From assembly GCA_021811615.1 (NCBI GenBank), contig JAJZNW010000089.1, forward strand, positions 1 to 64,000: DNA of 64,000 nucleotides, written 5' to 3'. The position numbers were made by a program, and so were the translations under genes. Under the pieces are notes generated by a model, which saw nothing but the letters and a program-made list of their open reading frames with translations, was not told where the DNA came from and made no database searches. Each line of letters starts with the position of its first letter. Position 1 is the first letter of the stretch. The DNA comes from Bacteroidota bacterium (lineage in GTDB: Bacteria; Bacteroidota; Ignavibacteria; Kryptoniales; JAKASW01). Positions 43,278 through 52,377 of this stretch are shown in pieces.

Positions 43278-43499
43278 ATAGCTTTGCCCGCGGGAAAAAT
43301 CAAGTCGAAATACCGAAACACTCTTCGGTGCTCGTACCGGATTTACGCCATATCTGTCTGTCTTATCGAAGACGTCGACAGACTGTATCACAAATGATGA
43401 GATCGACGGTTGAATGTGGAGTCGTTACTTGGCTCGAACGGCGGGTTGATCAGATTTCGACGAGAATAGGCGGTTTTTCTTTGGAAGTAAGGGACAAAA

Positions 43500-44159
43500 G
43501 TGTTAAAGTTGGAAGATCAGGAAAATCAGGAAAAACGGGAAATGCTGGCGCACCAAACCTCACTGACGAAACCGTTAGCTGTCGGACAAGCAGCCGAAAT
43601 TTGCCGCGTCACACCAAGGACCATAAACAACTGGATCAGAGCTGGCAAGCTCAAAGCGTACACCACTCCGGGGGGGCATTTCAGAATTTGGCCGTCTGAT
43701 CTCAGAAAATTTCTGAAAGCGCACAACATGGATATCAACTTCGAATTCCGGGGGGAACATCGAAAGAAGATACTGATCATCGACGATGATGAGAGTTATG
43801 CAGAGATGACTCGCGAAGTATTGCGCGAACGAATCGAGAACTGCGAGATTACCATAAGCCAGGACGGCTATGAGGCGCTGATACTTCTTGGGGAATTCAA
43901 ACCGGACCTCGTTCTGCTGGATCTGATGATGCCTGGAATAGATGGTTTCAAAGTGCTCGAACTCATCAGCAACCGGAAGGCGACTCACCAGCTGAAGGTT
44001 CTCGTTCTATCAGGCAACCTCTCCGCTGCCGCTGTAGAACGTCTCAGAAGATCACGGGCAGACCACTGGCTGGCCAAACCTGTGTCGATTGCCGAACTTC
44101 TTCATTCGGTATTGAATCTCCTGACGAGTGAAGAACTTGGCGGGAGAGGCCTTTCTTGA
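43500..44159 (+). CDS. Response regulator with N-terminal excisionase/MerR-type HTH
   Basis: GTG 43500 has AAGGGA upstream; ATG 43542 is an alternative. The 219-residue protein has its DNA-binding domain first: AVGQAAEICRVTPRTINNWI and GKLKAYTTPGGHFRIWPSDL (about 26-74), the helix-turn-helix type 17/excisionase pattern. A receiver follows (KKILIIDDDESY; phosphoacceptor Asp141 in LVLLDLMMPGIDGF; a Lys in LAKPVSIAEL). This order, HTH before REC, is the reverse of OmpR-type regulators. It overlaps the hybrid kinase gene by four bases and is its likely partner. Confidence 0.9.
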   Translation: MLKLEDQENQEKREMLAHQTSLTKPLAVGQAAEICRVTPRTINNWIRAGKLKAYTTPGGHFRIWPSDLRKFLKAHNMDINFEFRGEHRKKILIIDDDESYAEMTREVLRERIENCEITISQDGYEALILLGEFKPDLVLLDLMMPGIDGFKVLELISNRKATHQLKVLVLSGNLSAAAVERLRRSRADHWLAKPVSIAELLHSVLNLLTSEELGGRGLS

Positions 44160-46966
44160 GCCACTTGAGTCTCATCGTCTCTGCCATCTTACTCTTCTCC
44201 CAGCCAGTCAAACACATCACGCCACTAAATGAAGCCGTTCGTATGGTTCCGAGGAGTTATGTCTCGGCGGAGACGCACACAACCGTTACGGTGACCGGAA
44301 TCATCACCGTTCCCTCCGCGCGAACCGACGGCGCTTTGGTGTCGTTCATACAAAGCCACGATGCAGGGATTCAACTCTTCGAATACACATACAAAGGTCC
44401 ACCACTTTTCATCGGCGACAGCGTAATGGTGACAGGGAATCTCGGCATTTACTACGGGCAGGAAGAAATAGAGTCGCCGCGAATAGACATTCTGAAGAGG
44501 GGTGTCAAAGTAAGGCCCGTCATAGCGACTGTGGAACAAGTCCGTAACGGCACCTATCACGGGATGCTTGTCAGCTGTTTCGGGACCATCGTCTCCAGTA
44601 AATACCAGCCTAACGGGTTGTCGATTTACTTCATCGGCCGGACTAAGGACACCGCGACCGCCTATCTGGATTTCAGGATGGACCCGCAGACGGATATCGC
44701 GCAGTTCCATGATAGAGAAAAGGTTTCACTTACGGGAATCTCGACAAGATTTTCTTACGAGAAACCCTTCACCGGCCGCAACGACCTTCTCCTGAGATCA
44801 TCGTCCGATATTCATCTTCTTCCTGAAAGCTTCTTCGATCGGTATGCCGGACAGATCGACTTCTTCCTGATAATAGCGGTTTTGATAGTTGCTGCCCTTG
44901 GAGGCTTCACGGTGCTCCTTCGACTCAGGGTAAAGCAGAAAACAAAACAGCTCGAAGGACAGACGAAGATACTCAAACTTTTTTCCGACAGCGTTGCCGA
45001 ATTGACAGGGGTTCTCGACCGCGACGAAATCCTGACATTGGCGCTGAAGAGAGCACATTCGCTGGTTGGGACGCGATCGGTGGTATTCGCCCAGAGTGTC
45101 GATCCGGAAAAAGGTACGCGCCTCACCTCGTTCGCGATGAAAGACGATCACACGGTTACCGGGACGAAATTGCTTGGCACCATCGAGATTTCCAGACTCG
45201 TCGGCGACCTCCCTGATACTGACGCGCTCTGGAACACTACGATCGATAGGGTATTTCCGAATCGGAAAACCGACAACAGCGAATCGTTCCGGGAATTCCT
45301 GACTGCGCACTTAGCGGAAAAATGGATGAGCGTCGTAGTCCCGGGAAAAGACTTGCTTGTGATCTTCGACCACCCTGCTCCCATCTCGAACAGCATTCCA
45401 CGCGAAATCATAATGTCGTACATTATCCACGTTTATTCCGCATATCGGGCAGCCGAGCTCTTCGATTTAACAAAGGAACAGGGCTCGGCGCTCGAGAGAC
45501 TCTACAACAATTCGGTTTTCGGGCTGATGACGATATCCGTGGATGGAAAAATACGTACGGCCAACAGGATCGCGCTGTTGATGTTCGAGGACGATTCATT
45601 GGCAGGCAAGCGAGTCGCAGATTACCTGACGGCCGAAAGTGCCGAGCGTTTTAACGATCTGCTGTCAGGCGTCGCATCCGCATCGGAGGAAAAGTTCGTC
45701 AGGTTCGCCGCGGAAGCGAAGAAGGGCCGCGGGACAAGCGACGTCGAATTCGCCCTACAGTATGATCCCTCATTGAGGATCTTTTATACCACCGTTCAGG
45801 ATACGAGCGACAGACATTTCTACGAAGATTTTGCAGCCAAAGAGAACAAGATCGAGACGCTCGAAAAGCTGGCGTCCTCCCTTACTCACGATCTGAACAA
45901 CATAATAGGAAGCATAACAGGGTACGCTTCCCTTCTCAAGAGGAAACTCCCTGTCGAGTCAAAAGAATACCACTATGCCGACATAATAGAAAATTCTTCC
46001 CGCAAGACCACGGAGCTCGTGAAAGAAGTCCTGGGATTCGCCCAGGTCGACGCGAAGAGCCTGGAAGTCGTAGACCTTAATCAGTTTGCCGGAGAGATTA
46101 GCGCCGATTTCAGGAAAACACGCAGCGACAAATACTCCATACTTACGGTGCCTTTCAGCAGGCCGGTCTTCTCGCGGGTAGCCACTTCTCAGATACGGCA
46201 GGTGATTTTGTCTGTCCTCACCAATGCAGCAGAATCCATGGAAGGCGGCGGGACTATTGTTTGCTCGATAGGCATCGGAGATGTTCCGGGATCTGCCCCA
46301 TCATATGTAAGGAGAGGACCGCACTGCTACATTGAAGTTGAAGATCACGGAATTGGCATGGACGATGCGATCAGGCGGAGGATTTTCGAACCGTTCTTCA
46401 CAACAAAGAAAGTGAAGAAATATACGGGACTAAGCCTGAGCATGGCTTTCAACATAGTGAAGCACCATAACGGATTCATCAGTGTGGATTCGAAGCCCGG
46501 AAGCGGATCAAAGGTGCGGATATTCCTTCCCTGCTATACCGAGCAAGTACAAGGCACAGAAGCGCGGCGGGAAGCGCAGTTCTCCTACGGAGAAGGAACA
46601 AAGATACTGGTCGTCGATGATGAAGAGGGTGTTCGCCAGCTTGCCTCTGATATTCTCCTGGAACATGGTTACAACGTCGTGACGGCCAGCGACGGTGCGC
46701 AAGCCCTTGAACGCTTGAAATCCAACCCCGACATCCGACTCGTGATACTGGATATGGTCATGCCCGGGATGGGCGGGAAGGATACCTGCATCGAAATTAA
46801 GCGAACACCGAACCCGCCGAAAGTGCTTATATGCACGGGGTACAGCGAACTTGCCGATCTTGAGAGCATACTTGGGAAACACGCCGACGGGCTTCTACAG
46901 AAGCCTTACAACACAAACGACATGGCGAGTGCAGTCGAGGATCTTCTAAGTTACTCCTCCCAATAA
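44156..46966 (+). CDS. Hybrid sensor histidine kinase with OB-fold-like periplasmic sensor and C-terminal receiver
   Basis: A TTG start overlaps the regulator's stop (TTGA). The 936-residue protein has a short N-terminal hydrophobic stretch, then about 200 periplasmic residues with two units of the form VTVTGIITVPSA, GIQLFEYTY, IGDSVMVTGNLG and MLVSCFGTIVSSK, suggesting tandem OB folds. A membrane helix is at 236-256, then GAF/PAS-like regions. HisKA is at about 568 (SLTHDLNNIIGSITGYASLL, His about 577). The HATPase follows (VEDHGIGMDDAIRRRIFEPF), then a receiver (TKILVVDDEEGVRQL; LVILDMVMPGMGG). The kinase core resembles NtrB-type enzymes. The signal is unknown. Confidence 0.9.
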   Translation: MSHLSLIVSAILLFSQPVKHITPLNEAVRMVPRSYVSAETHTTVTVTGIITVPSARTDGALVSFIQSHDAGIQLFEYTYKGPPLFIGDSVMVTGNLGIYYGQEEIESPRIDILKRGVKVRPVIATVEQVRNGTYHGMLVSCFGTIVSSKYQPNGLSIYFIGRTKDTATAYLDFRMDPQTDIAQFHDREKVSLTGISTRFSYEKPFTGRNDLLLRSSSDIHLLPESFFDRYAGQIDFFLIIAVLIVAALGGFTVLLRLRVKQKTKQLEGQTKILKLFSDSVAELTGVLDRDEILTLALKRAHSLVGTRSVVFAQSVDPEKGTRLTSFAMKDDHTVTGTKLLGTIEISRLVGDLPDTDALWNTTIDRVFPNRKTDNSESFREFLTAHLAEKWMSVVVPGKDLLVIFDHPAPISNSIPREIIMSYIIHVYSAYRAAELFDLTKEQGSALERLYNNSVFGLMTISVDGKIRTANRIALLMFEDDSLAGKRVADYLTAESAERFNDLLSGVASASEEKFVRFAAEAKKGRGTSDVEFALQYDPSLRIFYTTVQDTSDRHFYEDFAAKENKIETLEKLASSLTHDLNNIIGSITGYASLLKRKLPVESKEYHYADIIENSSRKTTELVKEVLGFAQVDAKSLEVVDLNQFAGEISADFRKTRSDKYSILTVPFSRPVFSRVATSQIRQVILSVLTNAAESMEGGGTIVCSIGIGDVPGSAPSYVRRGPHCYIEVEDHGIGMDDAIRRRIFEPFFTTKKVKKYTGLSLSMAFNIVKHHNGFISVDSKPGSGSKVRIFLPCYTEQVQGTEARREAQFSYGEGTKILVVDDEEGVRQLASDILLEHGYNVVTASDGAQALERLKSNPDIRLVILDMVMPGMGGKDTCIEIKRTPNPPKVLICTGYSELADLESILGKHADGLLQKPYNTNDMASAVEDLLSYSSQ

Positions 46967-47353
46967 TATTTGCGCCCGCGCGGTATGTGTGGGATCAGGC
47001 GGTGTGCAATTTTGGACACTGACGACTCTTCGGTACCAGCGTTCGACATACGAAGTCCCGCTCCTGAAGCAATTTCTGAGGGGCGCTCCGAAGCCTTCCC
47101 GGAAATCGCCGTAAAACACCAAACAAAGTTTTTGTTGAAGTCAATTCTCAAGCTAAATTCCTTGACTTTCCTCATGCTTGAGGATAATTTGCAAACCGAC
47201 TCTCCACCAGATGGAGGCGGAGGATCGGGCGTAGAGCTCAATCGAATCATATCTGGCAAATATACCGTTTTGGGATCTGCATTTCGAGTTTAAGTCCTCT
47301 TACCGAATGCACCAAAATGGCGATTTCTTCAAGATAAAAAGGGAGGAGTGTCA
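46967..47353. other. Leader region upstream of nrdJ, no gene or B12 riboswitch recognised
   Basis: About 390 bases. A weak stem CTCAAGC (47147-47153)/GCTTGAG (47176-47182) spans a TTGACT element at 47162, which with GATAAT 15 bases on could be a poor promoter. GGGAGGAG at 47341-47348 is the nrdJ ribosome binding site. I looked for a cobalamin riboswitch B12 box and found none. Confidence 0.4.
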
Positions 47354-50083
47354 ATGGGATACACTGATACTTTCGTTTCAGAGGACACTAAGGCGCAATC
47401 GAAGTGGGGCGGCCTTACAGTGCGGCGTCTGTATACGAAAAAAGGAGTACATCCCTTCGACGAGATCAAATGGGAATTGAGAACGGCTTTGATCTCGAAT
47501 GAAAAAGGGGAAGTAATATTTCAACAAGATAACGTGGAAGTTCCGGATTTCTGGAGCATGACCGCCACGAACGTGGTTGTGTCCAAATATTTCCACGGAC
47601 AGCTCGGTACGCCTGACCGGGAGAGCAGCGTGAAGCAGCTGGTAGATCGAGTAGCCCGCACATTCACGCAGTGGGGAATCCGCGGCGGATACTTCGCTTC
47701 CAGCGAAGACGCCTCCGCATTCTATGATGAATTGACATTCCTGCTGGCCAACCAGTACGTCGCATTCAACAGCCCAGTTTGGTTCAATGTCGGTATAGAA
47801 GAGAGGCCTCAGTGCTCGGCTTGCTTCATCAACTCGGTCAAGGACACGATGGAGTCGATACTCGATCTTGCCAAGACCGAAGGGATGCTCTTCAAGTGGG
47901 GAAGCGGTACAGGGACGAATTTCTCGAGCCTCCGCTCCTCCAAGGAGAAACTCTCGGGCGGCGGCACGGCATCCGGTCCCGTGTCTTTCCTTCGGGGATT
48001 CGATTCTTTTGCCGGCGTTATCAAATCGGGCGGCAAGACACGCCGCGCAGCTAAGATGGTGATACTCAACGCCGATCACCCCGACGTCCTCGAGTTCATA
48101 AAGAGCAAGTCCGACGAAGAGAAAAAAGCGTGGGCGCTCATCGAGGCAGGATACGACCCGGGCTTCAACGTGCAGGGTGGTGCTTACGATTCGGTCCAAT
48201 TCCAGAATGCCAACCACAGCGTTCGTGCGACGGACGATTTCATGCGGGCGGTGCTCGAAGACAAGGAATGGAACACGAAGAACGTCCGTGACGGAAAGCC
48301 GGCAGGAACATACCGCGCACGCGAATTGATGCGCGAGATATCCGATGCCGCATGGATCAGCGGCGATCCCGGGATGCAGTTCCACACCACCGTGAACAGC
48401 TGGCATACCTGCCCGAATACTGCGCCGATCAACGCCTCCAATCCGTGCAGCGAATATATGTTCCTGGACGACAGCGCCTGCAACCTCGCTTCGCTCAACC
48501 TGATGAAGTACCGGAAGGAAGACGGCTCGTTCGACGTCGAGTCGTTCCGGCATTCGGTCGAACTGACGATCACTGCCCAGGAAATAATCGTCGGCAACGC
48601 AAGCTACCCTACGAAGTCCATCGAGAAGAACAGTCACGCTTTCCGGCCGCTCGGCATCGGTTACGCCAATCTCGGCGCGCTACTGATGTCACTCGGGCTC
48701 CCCTACGACAGCGACGGCGGCAGAGCGTATGCCGGCGCGATCACGGCCCTCATGACGGGCGAAGGCTACAGACAAAGCGCGCTTATCGCAAAGACCATCG
48801 GTCCGTTCGACGGATACGAGATGAACCGGGAACCGATGCTCGGCGTGATAAGAAAACACAGAGCGCATGTCGATAAAATTAAGGCGAGTGCGACCCCGGA
48901 CTATCTCCTGGAGTCGGCTAAGACAGTCTGGGACGACGCCCTTACGATCGGCAAGGAATATGGATATCGCAATTCTCAGATTTCCGTGCTGGCCCCGACG
49001 GGAACGATCGGGTTCATGATGGATTGCGACACGACCGGTGTCGAGCCTGATATAGCTCTCGTGAAGTATAAAAAGCTTGTCGGCGGCGGATACATGAAGA
49101 TCGTGAACAACACCGTCCCGCTCGCCCTGAAGACCCTTGGATACTCTGACGGGCAGATAGACGAGATCATCAAATACATAGACCAGAACGGCACAATCGA
49201 AGGCGCACCGCATTTGAAAGAGAAGCACCTTCCGGTTTTCGACTGCGCGTTCAAGGCCGTCAACGGAGACCGCTCCATCCATTACATGGGTCACATCAAG
49301 ATGATGTCTGCGGTGCAGCCATTTCTTTCCGGCGCAATATCCAAGACCGTCAACCTTCCGACCGAGGCCACGGTGGAAGACATCGAGCAGGCCTACGTCG
49401 AAGCCTGGAAGCTGGGCCTCAAGGCCATCGCAGTTTATCGCGACGGCTCCAAGAGGACACAGCCTCTCAACACCAAGAAGGAAGACGGTTCGAAGGAAGA
49501 GAAGTCGGTCTCCGCGACTCGCGTGAGCAGAAGGAGGCTCCCGGACGAGAGAAATGCCGTGACTCACAAGTTCAGTATCAGCGGTCACGAAGGCTATATC
49601 ACTGTCGGCCTTTACGAGGACGGCACACCCGGCGAGATATTCATAACAATGTCCAAGGAAGGCTCAACGATAAGCGGCCTTATGGACGGGTTCGCCACCG
49701 GAATCTCTCTCGCTCTCCAATATGGAGTACCCCTGAAAGTGCTGGTCGACAAGTTCAGTCATATGCGCTTCGAGCCGTCCGGCTTCACGAACAGCAAGGA
49801 AGTACCCATCGCGAAGTCGGTTCTCGACTACATATTCAGATGGATGGGATTGAAATTCCTTCCCCGTGAAGAGCAGCCGGCATCGGTTGTGGTCGACTCA
49901 ATAGCGGCCGAGCCCAGATCAGAGCAGAAGAGCGAGTTCAGCATTACGCTCGAACAAACCGAGAAGAAGGTCTTCCAGGAACAGGCGGACGCTCCTCCGT
50001 GTCATGAATGCGGATCGATCATGATACGAAGCGGCTCATGCTACAAGTGCCTGAACTGCGGTTCGACGAGCGGCTGCTCCTGA
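47354..50083 (+). CDS. nrdJ: Adenosylcobalamin-dependent (class II) ribonucleotide reductase
   Basis: ATG 47354 follows GGGAGGAG. The 909-residue protein carries the reductase barrel: YVAFNSPVWFNVGI, RPQCSACFINSVKDTMESIL, KWGSGTGTNFSSLRSSKEKL, and the active-site loop NASNPCSEYMFLDDSACNLA with the N-C-E radical/catalytic residues. Later GTIGFMMDCDTTGVEPDIAL is typical of NrdJ. The C-terminal region has a cysteine-rich tail (CHECGSIMIRSGSCYKCLNC), two CxxC pairs expected to hold zinc or shuttle electrons. It reduces ribonucleoside diphosphates or triphosphates to deoxy forms using B12, with or without oxygen. It ends at a strong terminator. Confidence 0.96.
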   Translation: MGYTDTFVSEDTKAQSKWGGLTVRRLYTKKGVHPFDEIKWELRTALISNEKGEVIFQQDNVEVPDFWSMTATNVVVSKYFHGQLGTPDRESSVKQLVDRVARTFTQWGIRGGYFASSEDASAFYDELTFLLANQYVAFNSPVWFNVGIEERPQCSACFINSVKDTMESILDLAKTEGMLFKWGSGTGTNFSSLRSSKEKLSGGGTASGPVSFLRGFDSFAGVIKSGGKTRRAAKMVILNADHPDVLEFIKSKSDEEKKAWALIEAGYDPGFNVQGGAYDSVQFQNANHSVRATDDFMRAVLEDKEWNTKNVRDGKPAGTYRARELMREISDAAWISGDPGMQFHTTVNSWHTCPNTAPINASNPCSEYMFLDDSACNLASLNLMKYRKEDGSFDVESFRHSVELTITAQEIIVGNASYPTKSIEKNSHAFRPLGIGYANLGALLMSLGLPYDSDGGRAYAGAITALMTGEGYRQSALIAKTIGPFDGYEMNREPMLGVIRKHRAHVDKIKASATPDYLLESAKTVWDDALTIGKEYGYRNSQISVLAPTGTIGFMMDCDTTGVEPDIALVKYKKLVGGGYMKIVNNTVPLALKTLGYSDGQIDEIIKYIDQNGTIEGAPHLKEKHLPVFDCAFKAVNGDRSIHYMGHIKMMSAVQPFLSGAISKTVNLPTEATVEDIEQAYVEAWKLGLKAIAVYRDGSKRTQPLNTKKEDGSKEEKSVSATRVSRRRLPDERNAVTHKFSISGHEGYITVGLYEDGTPGEIFITMSKEGSTISGLMDGFATGISLALQYGVPLKVLVDKFSHMRFEPSGFTNSKEVPIAKSVLDYIFRWMGLKFLPREEQPASVVVDSIAAEPRSEQKSEFSITLEQTEKKVFQEQADAPPCHECGSIMIRSGSCYKCLNCGSTSGCS

Positions 50084-50110
50084 TTCAGACACACCCTGTC
50101 TCAATTCAAT

Positions 50111-50142
50111 GCCGTCCCGATCTTTTCGGGACGGCTTTTTTT
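50111..50142 (+). terminator. Strong intrinsic terminator of nrdJ
   Basis: GCCGTCCCGA (50111-50120) and TCGGGACGGC (50126-50135) form a 10-bp stem with a 5-base loop, followed by seven Ts. This is the best-formed rho-independent terminator in the window, 28 bases after the nrdJ stop. Confidence 0.93.
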
Positions 50143-50218
50143 ATTCCCCAGCCGTTTATATCATTGGAATTGGAAACAGATTCACCGACGAAATCAGAAA
50201 TCAACGGATGGAAACAAA

Positions 50219-50791
50219 ATGATGATCAATACATTCATAGCTCTTTTACTGTTCATGGCACCGCCTCAGGCCAAAACGACAAAGGCACCCTTCCCCGAGC
50301 CGAAGATAATCAACCACCTACTCAGCTGGGGTTACACGGCAGTCGACCATCCCCGTAAGGTCGAGGCGATAATCATACACTCTTCATACAATGCCCTGAC
50401 CGCAGATTCGTTCAGCGTCGCGGGTGTCATCCGCGAATACAAGGAGTACGGCGTGAGTCCGCATTATCTCATCTCCCGGGACGGAACCATATACCGTCTC
50501 GTGAGGAACCGGAATATCGCCTACCAGGCCGGAAAGAGCCGCCTTCCGAACGGGGTCACGGACGTGAACGCGGTATCTATCGGGATCGAACTGATAAACA
50601 CGCCGCACGATTCCCCCACCGAGGCACAGTACAAGTCGCTTTCATCCCTTGTCGCATGGCTCGAAAGCAAGTACCCCGTTAAATATGTCCTCGGACACAA
50701 GGACATAGCTCCCGGCAGAAAGACCGATCCGTGGAATTTTGACTGGAGGAAGTTCGACAGGATGCTGAAGGAACAGAAGAGAACAAAGTAG
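50219..50791 (+). CDS. N-acetylmuramoyl-L-alanine amidase (amidase_2)
   Basis: A 190-residue exported protein (short N-terminal hydrophobic stretch INTFIALLLFMAPP). The PGRP/AmpD-type fold shows zinc ligand regions VEAIIIHSSYNALTADSF (first His), GVSPHYLISRDGTIYRLV, AVSIGIELINTP and VLGHKDIAPGRKTDPW, with the second His in GHKDI. It should cut between muramic acid and the peptide stem in peptidoglycan, in the periplasm. ATG 50219 or 50222 starts it; the ribosome binding site is weak. It is separated from nrdJ by a terminator. Confidence 0.9.
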   Translation: MMINTFIALLLFMAPPQAKTTKAPFPEPKIINHLLSWGYTAVDHPRKVEAIIIHSSYNALTADSFSVAGVIREYKEYGVSPHYLISRDGTIYRLVRNRNIAYQAGKSRLPNGVTDVNAVSIGIELINTPHDSPTEAQYKSLSSLVAWLESKYPVKYVLGHKDIAPGRKTDPWNFDWRKFDRMLKEQKRTK

Positions 50792-50809
50792 AGGAAAGCC
50801 GATCATACG

Positions 50810-50835
50810 CGGCCGGGATAAACGCCCGGCCGTTT
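50810..50835. terminator. Hairpin between amidase and HAD genes
   Basis: CGGCCGGG (50810-50817) and CCCGGCCG (50825-50832) form a perfect 8-bp stem with a 7-base loop, followed by TTT. The genes on either side converge, so it may end both transcripts. Confidence 0.65.
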
Positions 50836-50879
50836 CAATATTCTATCGATCCAACGATCCACGAATGGTTCTGCCGGCT

Positions 50880-51551
50880 TCAATCCGTCGTACCCCTGCC
50901 TTTTCCACCGTCGGCTGATACCGGCCCGACTGCGCTCTTCCATTTGATTCCCCGCTTGTCGAATTCGGCAAAGAGCTCCCTGTTGCCGACGAACTGGACG
51001 GCATCCCATCCCATCTTCTTTCCGCCTGCCACATACTCGGCGATATCATCGATGTAGAAATGCTCTGCCGGAGGGACGCAAGTGAACTCCATGACAGCGC
51101 GGTAAATTTTCTCTTCGGGCTTCACTGCACCGACCTTATGCGACAGCACGAGCTTATCGAAGAGGTTCAGGAACTCGTTCTTGCGCCATCCGTACCGCTC
51201 ATGGATATCGTTCGTGTTTGAAAGAAGCACAAGCTTGTAGTTCTTCTTGAGGACCGGAAGCACTGCAACAAGGCCGTCATTAACTGTGAACATGTCCGAA
51301 TAGATCCTGACGAGCTGTTCTTTACTCAACTTATGATCGAGTACGCCAAGAAGAATCTCCGTGAACTGGTCGGACGATATTTCACCGCGCTCATATTTCC
51401 TGTGGACGTCGTAATGGTCCCTGTAATACTGCGCGAACTTCTCACCCATTCCCTTTTCGATTCTCTCCAGCTTCTCCAGGATTACTTTGTAATCGAACGG
51501 CAGCAGCACGTTGCCAAGATCGAATACCATAACTGAATACCTTTGATCCAT
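50880..51551 (-). CDS. HAD-superfamily hydrolase
   Basis: ATG 51551 has GGAGAG upstream. The 223-residue protein shows HAD motif I VMVFDLGNVLLPFD (nucleophile Asp in DLGN), motif II YKLVLLSNTNDIHER, motif III KVGAVKPEEKIYRAVME (Lys in KPEEKIY) and motif IV AEHFYIDDIAEYVAGGKKMG. The class I alpha-helical cap lies between motifs I and II. The GNVLLPFD form resembles phosphoglycolate- and alpha-D-glucose-1-phosphate-type phosphatases, but substrate is open. It lies alone. Confidence 0.92.
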   Translation of the reverse strand: MDQRYSVMVFDLGNVLLPFDYKVILEKLERIEKGMGEKFAQYYRDHYDVHRKYERGEISSDQFTEILLGVLDHKLSKEQLVRIYSDMFTVNDGLVAVLPVLKKNYKLVLLSNTNDIHERYGWRKNEFLNLFDKLVLSHKVGAVKPEEKIYRAVMEFTCVPPAEHFYIDDIAEYVAGGKKMGWDAVQFVGNRELFAEFDKRGIKWKSAVGPVSADGGKGRGTTD

Positions 51552-51657
51552 TTCCTGATTACTCTCCGAGATTTAGCGATCGGGTTCTGCTCCCCGATCC
51601 ATCCTGATTGACTTGTTAGAATTTGTTGTTTAGTTTTCTGTGAGGCAACAATTATCA

Positions 51658-52356
51658 ATGCTAAATAATACAAACGATCCGCATAAATTGGAAGCAGGAA
51701 GCTTCGTCTTCGTACTCCTCATGTGCGTAATCGCAAATGCTCAGTCATTCCATCCCGGGCCGGCAGCTTCGCGTTTTGATTCCACCGCAGTCTGGCATCC
51801 GCCTGCCGACTTCAGGCAGACACTCGACTCGAGATGCGATTCGCTAGGGGGAGTTGCATTCCAGGATTGCTTCCTGAACCTGATGAGAGAATCGGGGGCA
51901 ACGCCGGAAGCGCTCCGTTTCGCCGAACTGACGGACACGACCGGATATTTGCGCCGCTTCGTGAACGCGGGGACCGTCGATATTGCATACGTGTGTTACC
52001 CTTTCCGGGCGAATGAGAATTATGGAGTGACTCTCGTTAACGGTCGACCCGGCATGATCGACGTGGACGACTTTCAGTATGTCGACCTAACGTTGCTGAA
52101 GATGGATAGCACGTACCTTGACATCGTAAATGATTTTCCTGATGCCGCCGTCTGGCCGGGGGACAGGTATCTTTTCAATCAGCCCGCTTATGAGCCGTTG
52201 ACTGGCGGCGGGCAACGCTTCATCGTCGAGTATTCGCTCAAGAACGGCTGTCATGCGTGCGCCGACCTGGCGGCAATCCGATTCGCCTTCGATTTCGACA
52301 GCACGGGTAATTTCATCGGTACGCACCTCGTCGGCGTGAAAAGACTGTCACAATGA
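51658..52356 (+). CDS. Hypothetical exported protein
   Basis: Possible starts are ATG 51658 (GAGG 12 bases upstream) or GTG 51640. The ATG form has a hydrophobic signal-like segment at about 16-30 (SFVFVLLMCVIANAQ). The mature part is rich in aspartate and aromatic residues (LVNGRPGMIDVDDFQYVDLT; GDRYLFNQPAYEPLTGGGQR) and has a late pair in KNGCHACADLA. I do not recognise a family. The CxxC near the end might be a redox or structural pair. It is convergent with the helix-hairpin-helix protein. Confidence 0.55.
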   Translation: MLNNTNDPHKLEAGSFVFVLLMCVIANAQSFHPGPAASRFDSTAVWHPPADFRQTLDSRCDSLGGVAFQDCFLNLMRESGATPEALRFAELTDTTGYLRRFVNAGTVDIAYVCYPFRANENYGVTLVNGRPGMIDVDDFQYVDLTLLKMDSTYLDIVNDFPDAAVWPGDRYLFNQPAYEPLTGGGQRFIVEYSLKNGCHACADLAAIRFAFDFDSTGNFIGTHLVGVKRLSQ

Positions 52357-52377
52357 CCGGTGCAGCGGCGGCCGGTT

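Noticed and set aside
46967..47353. Cobalamin riboswitch before nrdJ
   Set aside because: No B12 box or matching stem order found by eye.
47378..48637. Long reverse-strand frame of 419 codons
   Set aside because: It lies wholly inside nrdJ, whose product is recognisable along its whole length; the reverse frame has no family features.
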